From Cytophagales bacterium (GTDB lineage Bacteria; Bacteroidota; Bacteroidia; Cytophagales; 172606-1): a stretch of 63,402 bases of DNA. Made by a program: the position numbers and the translations under genes. Positions within the stretch are counted from its first letter, which is position 1, and each line of letters begins with the position of its first letter. Where the stretch lies: assembly GCA_030446715.1 (NCBI GenBank), contig JAUJMU010000011.1:1-63402 (forward strand), given 5' to 3'. The notes beneath the pieces are model-generated. The model made no database searches. It had not been told where the DNA came from and saw nothing but the letters and a program-made list of their open reading frames with translations. Positions 33,231-42,800 of the stretch are shown here, piece by piece.

Positions 33231-35828
33231 ATGGAATCCAGAAACCCCCTGAAGAAAGTATCGACTGATCGTGCTGGCGGGCTCAACCGTACAGGCGTAC
33301 CCCGTTTCCTGGATGCTGGTTTGGGCAAACTGCCTCCGCAGGCGCCCGATCTGGAAGAGGCGGTCCTTGGTGCATTGATGATCGAGAAAGATGCACTGAC
33401 GGCAGTAATTGACATTCTCAAGCCCCTTTCTTTTTACAAAGATTCGCACCGCGAGATTTATCAGGCGATTCTGGATTTATTTGCCGAGTCGCAACCCGTT
33501 GACTTGCTTACGGTCACCCAGCGGCTCCGGACCAGCGGGAAGCTGGAGGTTGCCGGCGGGCCGTTTTATGTAGCTACGCTGACAGAGCGGGTAAACTCAG
33601 CTGCCAACATTGAATTTCATGCCCGTATCGTGGCGGAGCAATCCATCAAGCGGGAACTCATATCCGTTGCCTCCGAAATCCTGCGTGATGGCTACGAAGA
33701 TACCACCGATGCCCTGCAACTGCTTGACAAGGCGCAACAGCACCTGTTTAATGTTTCCGAATCCAATATCCGGAAGAGCGTAGCCGATATGCGGTCCCTG
33801 ATGCAGCAGGCCATCAAGGAACTGGAAGCCAAGAAAGATCACAAAGACGGCCTGACGGGGGTGCCTTCCGGTTTCACCGCCCTGGACCGCGTTACTTCCG
33901 GCTGGCAGAAATCTGACCTTGTCATTATCGCCGCCAGGCCTGCGATGGGAAAATGCCTTGGTAAGGGTACTAAAGTGCTGATGTTTGACGGCACGTTGAA
34001 AAAGGTGGAAGACGTGCAGGCCGGCGATTTACTGATGGGTGATGACTCCACGCCGCGCCGGGTGCTGTCCATTGCCCGAGGCCGGGAACGCATGTACTGG
34101 GTCCGCCAGAACAAAGGCATGGACTACCGGGTGAATGAAAGCCACATCTTGTCGCTGAAGCGCAGCCGCAACGAAGGACTGCACGCCCATGGCGACGTGC
34201 TCAACATCACCGTAAAGGATTACCTCGGGAAATCGACCAAGTTCAAGTCAAACTACAAAGGCTATAAGGCAGCGGTTGAGTTCACCGAGAAAGAAGTCTC
34301 GATTCATCCGTACTTCCTCGGCCTTTGGCTCGGCGACAGGCACAACTACAGTTCCCGTATCACCACCCAGGACCGGGAAGTGATCAACTACATGCATACG
34401 TACGCCGATGAGCTGGCCCTGGAACTGGTCGAGTACACCCAGGAAAATAAATGCAACAACTACGCCATTACCAAAGGCTTGCGTGGGGGCCGCAACTTCT
34501 TCTCCATCCAGGACGAATTGCGGAAACTGAACGTGATGCAGAACAAGCACATCCCGCAGGTGTACTTGTCTAACTCTACCCGCAACCGCCTGGCCTTGCT
34601 GGCCGGCCTGATCGACTCAGATGGTCATTACCTGGAACAGTCGAACGGCTATGAAATCACCCAGAAGAACCGGCACCTGGCCGAACAAATCAAGTTCATG
34701 TGCGATTCGATCGGTTTCCGCACCTCGCTGATCAGCAAAAAGGCGATTATTTCATCCATTGGGTACGAGGCCGAAGTGCACCGGGTACGGATTTACGGTG
34801 ACATTGACCGCGTGCCGGTACGCATCGAACGCAAAAAAGCGAAGCCCTACACCAACAGCCGATGCTGGCAGATGACCGGCATCCAGGTGGAGTTTGACAA
34901 AGTGGATGACTATTACGGCTTTGAGATCGACGGGAACCGACTGTTCCTGCTCGAAGACATGACCGTGACGCACAATACGGCGTTTGTGCTTTCCGCCCTG
35001 CGTAATGCGGCGGTGGAATTCAACATGCCCGCCGCGATATTTTCCCTCGAAATGTCGGCGGTGCAGCTGGTCAACCGCCTTATCTCGGCCGAGGCCGAAC
35101 TGGAAAGTGAAAAAATCAAAAAGGGCAACCTGGCAGCCTACGAATGGGAGCAGTTGCACGTGAGAATCCGCCGTCTGGAGGCCGCTCCCATTTTCATTGA
35201 CGATACACCGGCGCTTTCTATTCTGGAACTGCGGGCGAAGTGCCGCCGCCTGAAGCAGCAGCACGACATCCAGCTGATCATCATTGACTACCTGCAACTG
35301 ATGTCAGGCGACGCAGCAGGCAAGGGAGGCGGCAACCGCGAACAGGAAATTGCCTCCATTTCCCGGGCCCTGAAAAATATTGCCAAGGAACTGAACGTAC
35401 CCGTTATTGCCCTTTCTCAGTTGAGCCGTGCCGTTGAAACGCGGGGTGGCGACAAGAAGCCCCAGCTCTCCGACTTACGGGAATCGGGCTCCATCGAGCA
35501 GGACGCCGATATGGTTATGTTCCTGTACCGTCCGGAATACTACGGGATCACGGAAGACGAAGGTGGGCACTCCACGTCCGGTGTGGGAGAGGTAATCATT
35601 GCCAAGCACCGGAATGGCTCCCTTGATAATGTTGCCTTACGCTTCATCGGAAAGTACACCAAGTTTATGGATCTTGAGGGCTCTGACTTAGGCGGATTCG
35701 GTGCACTGCCCGGCCCGGGCGGCATCCCGCAGGAGTTCGACGAGCCGGGCACCATCAGGTTGGGTAGCCGGGCCAACACCCTGCCACCGGCCATCAATTC
35801 ACCCGAAGACGAACTGCCGCCGTTTTAG
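33231..35828 (+). CDS. dnaB: Replicative DNA helicase DnaB with an intein in the Walker A motif
   Basis: DnaB unwinds the replication fork as a hexamer and binds primase. The 865-residue precursor has an N-terminal domain (LGKLPPQAPDLEEAVLGALM), then RPAMGK at 236-241 directly followed by an intein (residues 242-582), then TAFVLSALRNAAVEF, which completes Walker A as AMGKTAF. The rest is a normal RecA-like helicase domain (FSLEMSAVQLVNRLIS, IIIDYLQLM, SDLRESGSIEQDAD). Spliced DnaB would have 524 residues, the normal length. Without splicing, ATP binding is destroyed, so splicing is required for viability if this is the only dnaB. Confidence 0.97.
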   Translation: MESRNPLKKVSTDRAGGLNRTGVPRFLDAGLGKLPPQAPDLEEAVLGALMIEKDALTAVIDILKPLSFYKDSHREIYQAILDLFAESQPVDLLTVTQRLRTSGKLEVAGGPFYVATLTERVNSAANIEFHARIVAEQSIKRELISVASEILRDGYEDTTDALQLLDKAQQHLFNVSESNIRKSVADMRSLMQQAIKELEAKKDHKDGLTGVPSGFTALDRVTSGWQKSDLVIIAARPAMGKCLGKGTKVLMFDGTLKKVEDVQAGDLLMGDDSTPRRVLSIARGRERMYWVRQNKGMDYRVNESHILSLKRSRNEGLHAHGDVLNITVKDYLGKSTKFKSNYKGYKAAVEFTEKEVSIHPYFLGLWLGDRHNYSSRITTQDREVINYMHTYADELALELVEYTQENKCNNYAITKGLRGGRNFFSIQDELRKLNVMQNKHIPQVYLSNSTRNRLALLAGLIDSDGHYLEQSNGYEITQKNRHLAEQIKFMCDSIGFRTSLISKKAIISSIGYEAEVHRVRIYGDIDRVPVRIERKKAKPYTNSRCWQMTGIQVEFDKVDDYYGFEIDGNRLFLLEDMTVTHNTAFVLSALRNAAVEFNMPAAIFSLEMSAVQLVNRLISAEAELESEKIKKGNLAAYEWEQLHVRIRRLEAAPIFIDDTPALSILELRAKCRRLKQQHDIQLIIIDYLQLMSGDAAGKGGGNREQEIASISRALKNIAKELNVPVIALSQLSRAVETRGGDKKPQLSDLRESGSIEQDADMVMFLYRPEYYGITEDEGGHSTSGVGEVIIAKHRNGSLDNVALRFIGKYTKFMDLEGSDLGGFGALPGPGGIPQEFDEPGTIRLGSRANTLPPAINSPEDELPPF
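33954..34976 (+). other. Intein (341 aa) with LAGLIDADG homing endonuclease domain, in dnaB
   Basis: Boundaries: Cys1 of CLGKGTKVLMFDG at 33954-33956 and the terminal His-Asn (VTHN) ending at 34976; the first extein residue after it is Thr. Hint-domain blocks are present: block A at the start, block B VNESHILSL, blocks F/G YGFEIDGNRLFLLEDMTVTHN. Inside is a two-motif DOD endonuclease: FLGLWLGDR near intein residues 119-127, where the usual Gly after Asp is Arg, and LLAGLIDSDGHY near 213-224. The second motif is well kept. The first is imperfect, so endonuclease activity is uncertain while splicing residues look intact. Confidence 0.95.
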
Positions 35829-35833
35829 TAAAA

Positions 35834-35900
35834 GTTATTGAGTTATTGAGTTATTGAGTTATTGAGTTATTGAGTTATTGAGTTATTGAGTTATTGAGTT
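35834..35900. repeat. Tandem repeat, eight copies of an 8-bp unit
   Basis: Eight perfect copies of gttattga (35834-35897) plus three further bases lie six bp after the dnaB stop. An inverse copy of the unit (aactcaataactc) follows at about 35956, so a hairpin with the array is possible. Perfect short units mean the copy number is likely to vary between strains. Confidence 0.95.
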
Positions 35901-36078
35901 TCTTGCCCTGAATGACTTTCAGACCTGAAACTGAACAGCCATCCGGCTCTTTAACTCAATAACTCCTCAACTCCCAAACTCCTCAGGCCCCAAATCCCTG
36001 ACCTCCCTTCCTGCCAACATTTTACCGGCTCCACCGGTTAGAGAAAGTACGTTGTCGTATATTCGCAACGCAAAGACA

Positions 36079-36819
36079 ATGAGGCAGACAGAAAATCCTT
36101 CCGTAGTACCATATAAGGGACAGGCTACCGGCAAAAAAGAGCAGGTTGCTGCCATGTTCGATAATATTTCCCCCCAATACGATTTTTTAAACCGGGTATT
36201 GAGTTTCGGAATAGATATATACTGGCGGAAGCGGGCAATCAGATTACTGAAGCCCCACCAGCCGGGAAAGATTCTCGATATTGCCACCGGAACGGGTGAT
36301 TTTGCCATTGAAGCACTTTCACTGAAGCCGGAAAAAATCATCGGGGTTGATATTTCCGAAGGGATGCTGGCCATTGGCCGGGAGAAGATCCGGCTGAGGA
36401 AATTAACCGACCGGATTGAGCTACAGCCAGGCGATTCGGAAAAACTGACATTTCCGGATAATTCTTTTGATGCTGTGATCGTTTCTTTTGGCGTAAGGAA
36501 CTTCGAAAATCTGGCAAAGGGATTGGCCGACATGCAGCGGGTATTAAGACCTGGAGGCATGTGTGTGGTACTGGAATTCTCCAGGCCCCGGAAATTTCCT
36601 TTTAAACAATTTTATCACTTTTACTCGCACCAGATCTTACCTTTGGTCGGCAAGGCAGTATCTAAGGATGATTCTGCTTACCGTTATCTGCCAGAGTCAG
36701 TACAGGCTTTTCCGGATGGAAAAGACTTCCTCAGCATTCTGGAAAAGGTAGGATTTACGGCTACACAATGCATACCTCTCACGTTCGGCATCTGCTCCAT
36801 TTACACGGGAAGAAAGTAG
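36079..36819 (+). CDS. ubiE: Demethylmenaquinone/ubiquinone methyltransferase UbiE/MenG
   Basis: 246 residues. SAM-dependent C-methyltransferase acting late in menaquinone synthesis. Motifs: AMFDNISPQYDFLNRVLSFG, ILDIATGTGDFAIEAL (SAM binding) and DAVIVSFGVRNFENLAKGL, RVLRPGGMCVVLEFSRP. Start at 36079 (MRQTENPSVVPYKG) chosen; an ATG nine codons upstream exists. The last 52 bp overlap the porT frame, a pairing seen widely in Bacteroidota and consistent with translational coupling. Confidence 0.95.
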   Translation: MRQTENPSVVPYKGQATGKKEQVAAMFDNISPQYDFLNRVLSFGIDIYWRKRAIRLLKPHQPGKILDIATGTGDFAIEALSLKPEKIIGVDISEGMLAIGREKIRLRKLTDRIELQPGDSEKLTFPDNSFDAVIVSFGVRNFENLAKGLADMQRVLRPGGMCVVLEFSRPRKFPFKQFYHFYSHQILPLVGKAVSKDDSAYRYLPESVQAFPDGKDFLSILEKVGFTATQCIPLTFGICSIYTGRK

Positions 36820-37520
36820 CTTTCACGCTGGCTGCTTTTCTTTGCGTTACTTATTTTCTTTCTCCCACAGCTCAGGCTCAGGAGAAGAAGCGGAAAAGCC
36901 TGTACTCAGTCCATCTGTCGGATTACGACGACCGGCCGCTGCATTACGGCTTTTTTCTGGCCGGGCACTATGCCCAGTTGAAACGAAACTACTCCCAGTC
37001 TTTTGTAGATGGCCGTGATACGGTTTTTGCCGTTAATCCCCGCGGCGCACCGGGTTACGGTATTGGCTTTATTGTCAGCTACGCCTTTGACCCCCAGTTT
37101 GACATTGCCCTGCTGCCGTCCTTTGCCTACTACGAAAGAACAGTAGACTATCGGTTTTCCTCGGGCCGCAGCAACCCTCAAACCATAGAGTCGGGTTTTG
37201 TTGAGTTTCCGGTGCTGCTGAGGTACAAGTCCATACGACGGGGAAACGTACGGTCCTACATGCTGGCCGGCCTGAAGCCGGGCTTTGAAATAGGCTCCAA
37301 TAAGAAAGACAAAGGCACCCTCGGGCTGCGGACCAACAACGTAGATCTGAGCGTGGATTACGGCTTCGGCTTCGATTTATTCTACGAATATTTCAAGCTT
37401 TCTCCGGAGATCCGGTTTTCCCACGGCGTTACAAACATGCTGGTCAGAGACGACAACGTGTACAGCAACTCCCTCCGGCGTCTTTCCTCGCATACAGTTT
37501 CCCTCTATCTCTACTTCTGA
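36768..37520 (+). CDS. porT: Type IX secretion / gliding protein PorT
   Basis: 250 residues with a signal peptide (VAFTLAAFLCVTYFLSPTAQAQ) and then a beta-barrel-like sequence of alternating residues ending in VSLYLYF. Segments DRPLHYGFFLAGHYAQLK and GIGFIVSYAFDPQFDIALLP match outer-membrane PorT proteins. PorT is a T9SS component needed for secretion of CTD-bearing proteins and for gliding. Adjacency and overlap with ubiE support the call. The exact start is uncertain: ATG at 36768 lies inside ubiE, and the signal peptide begins about 16 residues later. Confidence 0.88.
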   Translation: MHTSHVRHLLHLHGKKVAFTLAAFLCVTYFLSPTAQAQEKKRKSLYSVHLSDYDDRPLHYGFFLAGHYAQLKRNYSQSFVDGRDTVFAVNPRGAPGYGIGFIVSYAFDPQFDIALLPSFAYYERTVDYRFSSGRSNPQTIESGFVEFPVLLRYKSIRRGNVRSYMLAGLKPGFEIGSNKKDKGTLGLRTNNVDLSVDYGFGFDLFYEYFKLSPEIRFSHGVTNMLVRDDNVYSNSLRRLSSHTVSLYLYF

Positions 37521-37588
37521 GGCCATCTGTTTCTTTCCCTGAGTAGTTTGGTTATATTGAAGGCTTAAAAACTTTGATCGGCTATCTT

Positions 37589-38344
37589 ATGGCGAAAACG
37601 GCTTTTATTACGGGAGCTACCTCCGGTATCGGCAAAGCTACGGCGGTACTTCTCGCCCGGCACGGCATTAACCTCATCCTCTGCGGCAGGCGGGAAGATA
37701 AACTACAGGAACTGAAGGAGTCGATGGAGAAGGAAGTAAAGGTGCACACCCTTGCCTTTGATGTCCGCGAACGGCAGGCAGTTGAGCGGGCCATCGGCTC
37801 TCTTCCCACCCAATGGCAACAGATTAATTTTCTGATCAACAACGCCGGCAATGCTCATGGCCTTTCTCCCATCCACGAAGGTTCAGTGGATGACTGGGAT
37901 GCCATGATGGACGGAAATGTAAAAGGGCTTCTCTACGTTTCAAAGCCAATCATCAGGGGTATGGTGGCCCGCCGCAGCGGTCATATTGTAAATATTGGCT
38001 CCATTGCCGGTAAAGAAGTTTACCCCAATGGCAATGTATACTGTGCTTCCAAACACGCCGTCGATGCACTTACAGAAGGCATGCGCCTCGATCTCAACCC
38101 GTACGGCATTAAAGTATCCGGCATTCATCCGGGGGCAGTTCAGACCGACTTTTCGGTAGTACGTTTCAAGGGGGATACCCAGCGGGCTGATCACGTGTAC
38201 AAAGGGTACCAGCCCTTGGTGGCCGATGACATTGCCGACGTCATCTGGTACGTGATCAGCCAGCCGGCCCACGTAGTCATCGCCGATCTGGTGGTCATGC
38301 CAACCGCTCAGGCATCGGCAACGGTGATGCACAAGCAGGTATAG
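37589..38344 (+). CDS. Short-chain dehydrogenase/reductase (YdfG-like)
   Basis: 251 residues with the SDR cofactor motif TGATSGIGKAT, NNAGNAHGL, and the catalytic Ser, Tyr and Lys in NIGSIAGKEVYPNGNVYCASK. Arg after the glycine motif (CGRRED) points to NADPH. The best match by memory is the NADP-dependent 3-hydroxy acid dehydrogenase group. Start at 37589 (MAKTAFITGATSG) gives the usual N-terminus. It shares no operon features with the following convergent genes. Confidence 0.92.
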   Translation: MAKTAFITGATSGIGKATAVLLARHGINLILCGRREDKLQELKESMEKEVKVHTLAFDVRERQAVERAIGSLPTQWQQINFLINNAGNAHGLSPIHEGSVDDWDAMMDGNVKGLLYVSKPIIRGMVARRSGHIVNIGSIAGKEVYPNGNVYCASKHAVDALTEGMRLDLNPYGIKVSGIHPGAVQTDFSVVRFKGDTQRADHVYKGYQPLVADDIADVIWYVISQPAHVVIADLVVMPTAQASATVMHKQV

Positions 38345-38347
38345 ACA

Positions 38348-38386
38348 GAAATGCCCCGCAGGAGATTTCCTTCTGCGGGGCATTTC
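38348..38386. terminator. Bidirectional terminator between the SDR gene and the secreted-protein gene
   Basis: Perfect 14-bp stem GAAATGCCCCGCAG/CTGCGGGGCATTTC with an 11-nt loop, between convergent genes. T tract is short on both sides. Confidence 0.7.
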
Positions 38387-38406
38387 AGGCACTACAGTTG
38401 TAAAGT

Positions 38407-38847
38407 TTACTTTTTCAGCACCAGTACGGCAGCCGCGCAGTAATCTTTAGCACCTTCAAAGGAAAAGGTCAGGTAGTATACGCCGGTTGAGGAGCAGGTA
38501 TAGCCAAGTCCCTGGCGGAATTTCTTGCTGGAGGCATCGTAGCTGGTACCGATCAGGTTCCGGTTGGAATCATACAGGTTGAGTACCACGCCCTTCAATT
38601 CGGGGTCCTTATTGGCGATATTGATCAGGTAAGTAGAGTTCTGCCGGAATATGTACGGAAACTCAATTTTGTCTTTCCGTCCGCCTTCTCCATCAATTTT
38701 ATAGCTTTTCAGAAAGGTAGCCCCGTCGGGCAATCCGCTGATAATTTTTTCCGTAAATTTTTCTGCATCACACTGAGCATAAGCATCAGATAGACCCATG
38801 TAGCAAAAACCAATTATAATGGCTAGTGTACAAAGTATCTTTTTCAT
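38407..38847 (-). CDS. Secreted protein of unknown function, last gene of the Sia-like operon
   Basis: 146 residues with a signal peptide (MKKILCTLAIIIGFCYMGLS, cleavage near DAYAQ). The mature part has a small beta-rich look (YIFRQNSTYLINIANKDPELKG, LNLYDSNRNLIGTSYD, GVYYLTFSFEGAKDYC) with Cys residues that could pair. No family recognised. It starts 35 bp after the lipoprotein gene and closes a nine-gene run. As the only fully secreted product it could be a cargo or envelope sensor for the transporter. Confidence 0.75.
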   Translation of the reverse strand: MKKILCTLAIIIGFCYMGLSDAYAQCDAEKFTEKIISGLPDGATFLKSYKIDGEGGRKDKIEFPYIFRQNSTYLINIANKDPELKGVVLNLYDSNRNLIGTSYDASSKKFRQGLGYTCSSTGVYYLTFSFEGAKDYCAAAVLVLKK

Positions 38848-38882
38848 AATCGAAAGGGTTAAAAAAGTTCTTTGGAAGTTAG

Positions 38883-39779
38883 TTATTGAATGACCTGGTT
38901 TCTGATGGCAACGGTTTTGTTGAAGATATTGGAGATGTCTTCATCCGTCACGTTGATTTTACTGGTGCTATTGTCTACTACCATCATCACGCCATCCACT
39001 TCCTTCATGGTAGATTCCTTGTAAACTTTAGTAACCTCTACATTGTCAAAGCTTTTCTGCAGTTGGGTCAGTTCAGTAATCAACTTCTGAGTGTTGGGGT
39101 CTTCCCTGTAGAAGTCAAGTACCAGCAACAGTTGGTCAAGAATAATTTTCTGCTCACCGATTCTTTCTTTAAAAGAAGGATCAGAATGCTTCTTTGCGGT
39201 CTGGCAGGTCAGGTAGAGTGCTTCCAGCCAGCCGCCGGTAAGGATCAGGGCGCTGAGGTTAGCCCGGTCCTGATCCTGCAGGTGGCCGTTGATCTTTTCA
39301 AAATTCTGGGTAGTGATCAGGAGCAGGGAATCAAGATTGCTGCTGTTGGTGGCCAGCCGCTTGATGGTGTTAAAGTCAAAAAACTGTCCCAGATTCAGGC
39401 CGTGTGCCATATCCCTTACGGCATCCAGGTAATTGAAAGCGTCCTGCTTCTGGTCGTAGATATTGGCGTAGCCCAAGTCGGTGCTGTAAATTCCAAGATT
39501 AAGGGCACGCTTGAAGTTCGTATTGTAATTAGCGGCATGCCTGGTGGGGTTCAGGATCGTTTTGTCATAGGTAGCGCCCTGATCCTTGATAAGCAGCGAA
39601 ATTTCAACGGGAGAGGGGATAGACTGTATAAAGTCTTTGATTACTTCTTTTGAAACCTGAGGCTTCTTCTGCTTCGCAGTGTTCTGCTGGTTTTCCAGAA
39701 AGGCTTGTTCGTTGGGATTTTTATCAGTATTGCAGGCCAGCATAGAAATTGCCAGAAGCCCTAAGTACATCTTTTTCAT
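38883..39779 (-). CDS. Helical lipoprotein of unknown function
   Basis: 298 residues with a short lipoprotein signal (MKKMYLGLLAISMLAC, lipobox near LAC). The rest is mostly helical and polar with no family that I recognise; recurrent features are LGIYSTDLGYANIYDQKQD and LTGGWLEALYLTCQTAKKH. It follows the ABCG gene by 93 bp on the same strand. Together with the secreted protein after it, it probably forms the envelope part of the system. Confidence 0.75.
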   Translation of the reverse strand: MKKMYLGLLAISMLACNTDKNPNEQAFLENQQNTAKQKKPQVSKEVIKDFIQSIPSPVEISLLIKDQGATYDKTILNPTRHAANYNTNFKRALNLGIYSTDLGYANIYDQKQDAFNYLDAVRDMAHGLNLGQFFDFNTIKRLATNSSNLDSLLLITTQNFEKINGHLQDQDRANLSALILTGGWLEALYLTCQTAKKHSDPSFKERIGEQKIILDQLLLVLDFYREDPNTQKLITELTQLQKSFDNVEVTKVYKESTMKEVDGVMMVVDNSTSKINVTDEDISNIFNKTVAIRNQVIQ

Positions 39780-39872
39780 ATCAAAAAGAATGAGATATTA
39801 ATGGAATCAAAATAAGTGAGTAATAAGATGAATCTGTAGCAATTACTGGTCTGAACCTTACGCCTGAGATAA

Positions 39873-42800
39873 TTAACCGCTTACTACTTTACTTTTGCGG
39901 GCAGGTATGGTAATGCGCCAGTTAATGGGCTTGATATTAATCCGTTGCCGCAGAGAGGTAAAGTCTGGCCTGGGAATCCGCCCGGAGGCTTTGCCGATGA
40001 ATACAAAAAAGTTCTTGAAGGCTTCAAAATACAAAGTTACGTATAGCAGAGCCGACATGAGCCACACCACAATCAGGTTAAACCAGTAGGTATCTACCAA
40101 CAGGCCAGCGAAGGATTTCCGGGGAGCAAGAAAGTGCGTCCGGTAGTTCAGCAGACCAGTTACATCAGCATCCTTGAAGACAGGATCTATCTGCTGCAAC
40201 AGGCGTCCGTCGTATTCGATAATCCGGCTCTTGGTGCTGGTGTTTTTTACAAAATCCGCCAGTGATTCATTGTAGTAGCGGTTCTTATAAGCAGTCAGAT
40301 TATAGTTCAGCGAAGGATCATTTTCAAAGAAGGCAATCATCTGCTCTTTCTGATTGTCTACGGTATTGAATTCGCTGATGTAATGTTCTTTCAGTCCCTC
40401 AAGGTACTTCCGGACCGTGCCGGCCATTTGTTTGCTGAAAGTTGAATGTGAGGCCAGTTCCTCGGGTTTAATCTCTAAGCCTTCCCGTACCGGTTCCTGC
40501 TCAATGGCATGTTTGATCATTGCCAGGTTAGTGGCTACGACGCCCTTGACGGAATCGTCGTTGCTTTGGTAGTTATTGGCGGTAAACTCCAGCCTTTCCA
40601 GCAGGGCCGGAATCAGGTACGTATGCTTGTAATAAGCTTCGCTTTGTCTTTTCTCGTAGTTGTAATAAGGCACCTGGTATCGGTTGTTCCGGAACTGATG
40701 CACGGCAAGCGCCTCAAAGCCCCAGCGGGTGGCGATCCCGTCGGCAATGATGGGTACTTCGCCTTTGGTACTGATCACGTTGTTGAGCTTATCAAAGCTG
40801 AACATCACGCCGCTCAGAATCATCTGTGGAATCAGAATCAGCGGAATGGTGATGTACACGGCTACCACTGAGCTGAAGGAGGCGGAGATATTCAGACCCA
40901 GCACGTTGGCAAAGCACGAACAGGTAAACAAAACAAACCAATAAGCCAGAGTCATCCCCTGTATTTCCAGAATCCAGTTGCCGATCACCACAAACGTGAG
41001 GGTCTGGATGGCCGAAAGGGTAAAGAGTATAATAAGCTTCGAGGACAAATAGCTGGTGCGACTCAGGTTTAAAAACGACTCCCGCTTTTGAATTTTGCGG
41101 TCACGGATGATCTCTTCGGCACTTACCGTGAGGCCCATAAACAGCGCCACCAGCACACTTACCAGAATAAAGGCCGGAATATTTTCATTATACCGGTATG
41201 AATATTCACCCGTTACGGGGTCATTCTGATAGCGCACCACAAAAGCCAGCAGCACAGCCAGCAGAGGCCCTTGCAACAGGTTGATCAGCATGTACTGGGT
41301 ATTGCTGATCTTGGAGAGAAAATCACGGGCCGTAAAAATCGCCGCCTGCCGGATGCGGCTCGGCAGGCTGAGGGCCTTGGGCGGCGCCTCCTTTACAGGC
41401 TCCACATCTTCCGACTTGAAATATTGCAGGAATTTCTCATTCCACTGAGTAGGCGTAACCTTACGCTTGTTCGTAAACCGCCCGTATTCATCTACTACCT
41501 TTGCCTCAATGATGTTAAATATCTGCTCTGGATTGACGTTGCCACAAGTGTGGCACTGGCCTCGTTCGCTATCTACCTGATTTGTTGCTTTCTTGAAATA
41601 AACCACTGCCTCAACGGGGTTGCCGTTATAAATCGGGTAGCCACCGGTATCCAGCAGCAGCAGTTTGTCGAACATCTTGTAGATATCCGAAGAAGGCTGG
41701 TGAATAACCACGAAGATCAGTTTTCCCTTCAGCGAAAGTTCTTTGAGCAGGTCTATTACATTTTCTGAGTCGCGGGAAGAAAGACCGGAGGTAGGCTCAT
41801 CCACAAAAAGTACGGCCGGTTCGCGGATTAGTTCCAAGGCAATGTTCAGTCTTTTGCGCTGGCCACCACTGATTTTTTTGTTGAGGACGTTGCCGACTTT
41901 TATATGTTTGATATGCTCCAGCCCGAGGCTTGCCAAAACCGCGGTAACCGTTTTTGCCAACTGCTCTTCGGCCATATCCTTGAAGCAGAGCTTGGCGTTG
42001 TAGTACAAATTCTCATACACCGTCAGCTCCTCGATCAGCAGATCGTCCTGAGCTACGTATCCGATCACCCCTTGTATTTCGTCCGTCTGCGTATGCAGGT
42101 TCATACCGTTGATCAGCACTTCTCCCCGGGAAGGTTTTTCGATACCGGCCAGTACGTTGAGCAGCGTAGTTTTACCAGCGCCACTGCCACCCATGATGCC
42201 GATCAGCCGCCCGGAGCCTTCCGCCAGATTGATATCGCGTAAGCCCAGCGCACCATTGGGGAAGCGGAATTCGATGTTACGCGCCTGAAAGGACAGTTTT
42301 ACCGATTTGGCATCATCAATAAAAAGCCCGATCACATCGCTGTAGTAAAGCGGTGAGCTTTTGGGCATTTTAATAGTGCTGCCGTTTGAGAACAAGTAAA
42401 CCTGATGGGGATTGATGATTAATCCGTTCAGCAGCAGGTCCTCGTGGCCATTGTACTTGACAAAGTACATATCCACGCTGCTTACATGCATGAAAAGTAT
42501 CTCGTCGTTGAGGTTCTCAAGGCATAAATGCCGCTTTTCGCCGGATTGTACTTTTTGCGCTATCCCGTCTACCACAAGGAAACTGGGAGAGGCTGTCATC
42601 TCACCGCTCCTTGCTTTCAGTACAAAGCTTTCGATCAGGTGATACTCCTCCTGGCCAATGTTGAATACTTCGGAGACCGTGTCAATGATGCTCATTCGCT
42701 GGGAGGAGAAATTGCCGTCGGAACGCACCAATTCAAGCAGGCGGATCATTACAATAACCTTCTGCTTCTGGGTGAGGGTCTTGTTGATCTTCTTACAGAT

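Noticed and set aside
35834-35897. Short regular repeats resembling a CRISPR array
   Set aside because: The units are contiguous 8-mers without spacers and no cas gene is near. It is a simple tandem repeat.
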